Assembly: GCA_028280675.1 (NCBI GenBank)
Contig: JANQLI010000134.1
Location: 1-7,963, forward strand
Length of the DNA: 7,963 nt
Direction: 5' to 3'
Origin: Alphaproteobacteria bacterium
GTDB lineage: Bacteria; Pseudomonadota; Alphaproteobacteria; SMXP01
In this document: positions 5,760-7,963 of the stretch, in pieces
How the letters are laid out: every line of letters begins with the position of its first letter
How positions within the stretch are numbered: the first letter of the stretch is position 1
Translations under genes and position numbers: made by a program
Notes under the pieces: model-generated
What the model was told of the DNA's origin: nothing
Seen by the model: the letters and a program-made list of their open reading frames with translations, nothing else
Databases searched by the model: none

Positions 5760-6471
5760 TGTCGGAATCTATTAATGTGATCGATGATTTATCATATTTA
5801 GGGCGATCCGAATCCGGATCACTGCCATGCACAATCATATGAATATGCTCGGCAATATTGGTCGCATGATCACCAATGCGCTCAATATTTTTAGCGATGA
5901 ACAAAAGATGCGTACACGCGGTGATATTGCGCGGATCTTCCATCATGTAGGTGAGAAGTTCACGAAACAAACCGGTATGTAATTGGTCCACTTCCACATC
6001 GCGCAAGCGAATGTCATGGGCCATGGAATCATCGCGTGTTTGGTAGGCATCCAACACGTCATGGATCATGCCGCGCACCAAATTGCTCATGCGTGAGATC
6101 GCATGATTGGCGCTGCCAATGGGCGGCATTTGATTCAGCACCGTGGTGCGCTTGGCAATGTTACGCGCATAATCGCCAATACGTTCGATGTCACTCGCCG
6201 TTTGAAAGGCGCCAATCACCATACGCAAATCATCAGCCATCGGCTGTCGCAGACCGAGAAGCTTTACCGCTTGCATATGCACCTGCGCTTCCATGGCATC
6301 GATTTCTTTATCTTTATCGCGCACCTCTTCCGCCAGCTCGCCATCGCGGCGAATGAGAGAGAGAACAGAATTCTCAAGCTGCAGCTCAGCCAACCCGCCC
6401 ATCGTGGCGATGAGGTGATTCAGCTCCTGAAGATCATTATCAAAGGACGAAACAATATGTTCTGAGGGCAT
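5737..6471 (-). CDS. phoU: Phosphate transport regulator PhoU
   Basis: PhoU is a cytoplasmic helical protein that links the Pst importer to the sensor kinase and keeps Pho signalling off when phosphate is plentiful. The 244-residue length is normal for the family, which consists of two similar three-helix-bundle halves. Each half carries the expected metal-binding type motif: DIERIGDYARNIAKR in the first and NIERIGDHATNIAEH in the second. The start fits the family (HIVSSFDNDLQELNHLIATMGGLAE). The last 30 residues or so (from SDPDSDRPKYDK) are a polar tail and probably flexible. Its ATG is six bases after the pstB stop, and its 3' end overlaps the longest reading of phoB, so the three genes are surely co-transcribed. 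Confidence 0.97.
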   Translation of the reverse strand: MPSEHIVSSFDNDLQELNHLIATMGGLAELQLENSVLSLIRRDGELAEEVRDKDKEIDAMEAQVHMQAVKLLGLRQPMADDLRMVIGAFQTASDIERIGDYARNIAKRTTVLNQMPPIGSANHAISRMSNLVRGMIHDVLDAYQTRDDSMAHDIRLRDVEVDQLHTGLFRELLTYMMEDPRNITACTHLLFIAKNIERIGDHATNIAEHIHMIVHGSDPDSDRPKYDKSSITLIDSDNVRTTDG

Positions 6472-6477
6472 AACTAC

Positions 6478-7341
6478 CTATCCAATCCGCCCGGTAATAT
6501 AGGCTTTGGTGCGATCATCTTGCGGTGTGCTGAACACTTGTTCTGTTGTGCCGTACTCCACCAAATTCCCAAGGTGGAAAAATGCGGTGTGATGGGACAC
6601 CCGCGCGGCTTGCTGCATGGAGTGGGTCACAATGATGATGGTGAAATTAGTCGTGAGTTCATCAATCAGCTCTTCGATCTTAGCTGTGGCAATCGGATCA
6701 AGCGCCGAGCACGGTTCATCCATCAGAATGATCTCAGGTTCCACAGCGATCGCACGGGCAATACACAAGCGTTGTTGCTGACCGCCGGAAAGACTGGTGC
6801 CTGGCGCCGACAGGCGATCTTGCACCTCATCCCAAAGACCAGCACGCTGAAGACTGTGTTGGACAAGCGCATCCATATCTTCTTTCTTGCTCACGAGGCC
6901 ATGAATACGCGGTCCATAAGCAACATTATCATAGATGGATTTTGGAAACGGATTTGGCTTTTGAAACACCATGCCGACACGGGCCCGCAATGACACCACA
7001 TCGACCCCTTTGGCATAAATATCTTCCCCATCAATGGTAATGCGGCCGGTGACTTTACATTCCGGGACAAGATCGTTCATACGATTGAGACAGCGCAAAT
7101 AGGTGGACTTACCACACCCAGACGGGCCGATCAGCGAGGTCACTTGGTTTTCATAAAGGTCGAGATTAACACCGAACAGCGCCTGCTTGTCGCCATAAAA
7201 AACATCCATATTTGAAGAAGAAATCTTGGTCCTCAAATCAACTGTGTCTGCAACACTCTTGGTGTCCATCTTGTTCAGCTCTTCCGTTTGTGATGATTTC
7301 TTATCTTTGCTACGCATCATTAAAGACATAATACTCACCAT
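6478..7341 (-). CDS. pstB: Phosphate import ATP-binding protein PstB
   Basis: PstB is the ATPase that drives high-affinity phosphate uptake through the PstCA membrane channel. All ABC motifs are intact in 287 residues: Walker A GPSGCGKST (72-80), Q-loop with Gln127 in VFQKPNPFPKS, signature LSGGQQQR (184-191), Walker B IILMDEP with Glu209, then CSALDP, and H-loop His240 in IIVTHSM. The RCLNRMND segment after Walker A and the NPFPKSIYDNVAYGPR segment are typical of PstB. The N-terminus is about 25-30 residues longer than the E. coli type and is rich in Lys and Ser, without known domain. The ATG at 7341 overlaps the pstA stop (AAATGGTGA) and has GAGG four or five bases away. An ATG at 7329 is a fair alternative with GGTGAG upstream, so the exact start is open. 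Confidence 0.98.
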   Translation of the reverse strand: MVSIMSLMMRSKDKKSSQTEELNKMDTKSVADTVDLRTKISSSNMDVFYGDKQALFGVNLDLYENQVTSLIGPSGCGKSTYLRCLNRMNDLVPECKVTGRITIDGEDIYAKGVDVVSLRARVGMVFQKPNPFPKSIYDNVAYGPRIHGLVSKKEDMDALVQHSLQRAGLWDEVQDRLSAPGTSLSGGQQQRLCIARAIAVEPEIILMDEPCSALDPIATAKIEELIDELTTNFTIIIVTHSMQQAARVSHHTAFFHLGNLVEYGTTEQVFSTPQDDRTKAYITGRIG

Positions 7342-7963
7342 TTGACCTCAAACTTCTTACGTAAATAAATTGCGGCGCCATTCATCAGAAGTAAGAACCC
7401 AAGCAGCACCATAATAGCAGCCCCTGTCTTCTCCACAAAGCCCCGTTCCGGGCTGTCCGCCCACAGATAAACTTGTACGGGAAGGGCAGCAGCAGGGTCG
7501 GTAAAGCCTTGCGGGACATCAGCAATAAACGCCACCATCCCAATCATTAAGAGCGGCGCCGTTTCGCCAAGGGCCTGCGCCATCCCAATAATCGTTCCTG
7601 TGAGAATGCCTGGCATGGCAAGAGGCAAAACGTGATGAAAAATGGTTTGCACAGGACTTGCGCCAACGCCCAACGCCGCCTCACGAATGGAGGGCGGGAC
7701 GGCTTGCAGCGCAGCACGGGACGCAATCACCACCGTCGGCAATGTCATCAAAGCAAGCACCATCCCCCCCACAAGTGGGGCGGAACGCGGCAAACCGAAA
7801 AAGTTGAGGAAAACCGCAAGGCCTAAAATCCCAAAAATAATCGAGGGCACCGCAGCCAAATTATTAATGTTGACCTCGATAAGATGCGTAAAGCGGTTCT
7901 TTGGCGCGAGCTCTTCAAGATAAATCGCCGCAAGCACACCAAGCGGCGCTGCGAGACTGAGAC
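7335..7963 (-). CDS. pstA: Phosphate ABC transporter permease PstA (N-terminus outside window)
   Basis: PstA is one of the two membrane permeases that form the phosphate channel with PstC. The frame is open to the window edge, where it reads LSLAAPLGVLAAIYLEELAPKN. The GTG at 7937 is therefore an internal valine, and the real start is further upstream. About 209 residues are visible, probably the C-terminal half to two thirds. The coupling loop that contacts PstB is plain: SIREAALGVGASPVQTIFHHVLPLAMPGI, with the EAA motif and its invariant-type Gly. Further family marks are IEVNINNLAAVPSIIFG and ALGETAPLLMIG. Several hydrophobic helices alternate with short loops, the last one near the C-terminus (AAIMVLLGFLLLMNGAAIYL), ending in RKKFEVKW. 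Its stop overlaps the start of pstB, consistent with translational coupling. The remaining pst genes would lie beyond the right edge. Confidence 0.97.
   Translation of the reverse strand, partial: LSLAAPLGVLAAIYLEELAPKNRFTHLIEVNINNLAAVPSIIFGILGLAVFLNFFGLPRSAPLVGGMVLALMTLPTVVIASRAALQAVPPSIREAALGVGASPVQTIFHHVLPLAMPGILTGTIIGMAQALGETAPLLMIGMVAFIADVPQGFTDPAAALPVQVYLWADSPERGFVEKTGAAIMVLLGFLLLMNGAAIYLRKKFEVKW

Noticed and set aside
7938..7963. GTG at 7937 as the start of pstA
   Set aside because: The frame continues open upstream to the window edge with PstA-like sequence (LSLAAPLGV), so the GTG is an internal valine codon and the gene is partial.

Overview
This window looks like a bacterial chromosome segment of roughly balanced base composition, most likely from an alphaproteobacterium. 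The inference rests on the pstA-pstB-phoU-phoB gene order with phoB at the 3' end of the phosphate operon, the alphaproteobacterial look of the PstA/PstB/PhoU/PhoB proteins, and a Tat-exported DUF1838 protein. No exact taxon can be assigned. I see no mobile element, CRISPR array, tRNA or rRNA.

Layout from left to right. Bases 1-1385 (minus) hold a gamma-glutamyltranspeptidase precursor with a lipoprotein signal; its C-terminus is cut by the window edge. A minus-strand intrinsic terminator at 1472-1508 separates it from an upstream three-gene minus-strand operon: cytochrome b561 (3738-3184), membrane-anchored class I cytochrome c (3173-2634) and a Tat-exported DUF1838 protein of unknown function (2598-1540). 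A 261-base divergent region (3739-3999) follows. It carries a good plus-strand promoter with repeats around it, and drives a cytoplasmic-looking beta-propeller protein (4000-4953). That gene ends at a strong terminator (4977-5010), which also lies just past the end of the convergent phosphate operon. The rest of the window is the minus-strand block pstA (5' end outside the window) - pstB - phoU - phoB, tightly packed with overlaps or very short gaps.

How the genes work together. PstA and PstB are the permease and ATPase of the high-affinity phosphate importer, PhoU is the accessory regulator, and PhoB is the response regulator that activates the Pho regulon. This is standard. The more interesting part is the middle. 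A quinone-interacting type membrane cytochrome b, a periplasm-facing cytochrome c and an exported protein of unknown function are co-transcribed, which suggests an uncharacterised periplasmic redox module. The divergently transcribed beta-propeller may belong to it, but its lack of a signal peptide leaves that open. The GGT may recycle extracellular or periplasmic glutathione and seems independent of the redox operon.
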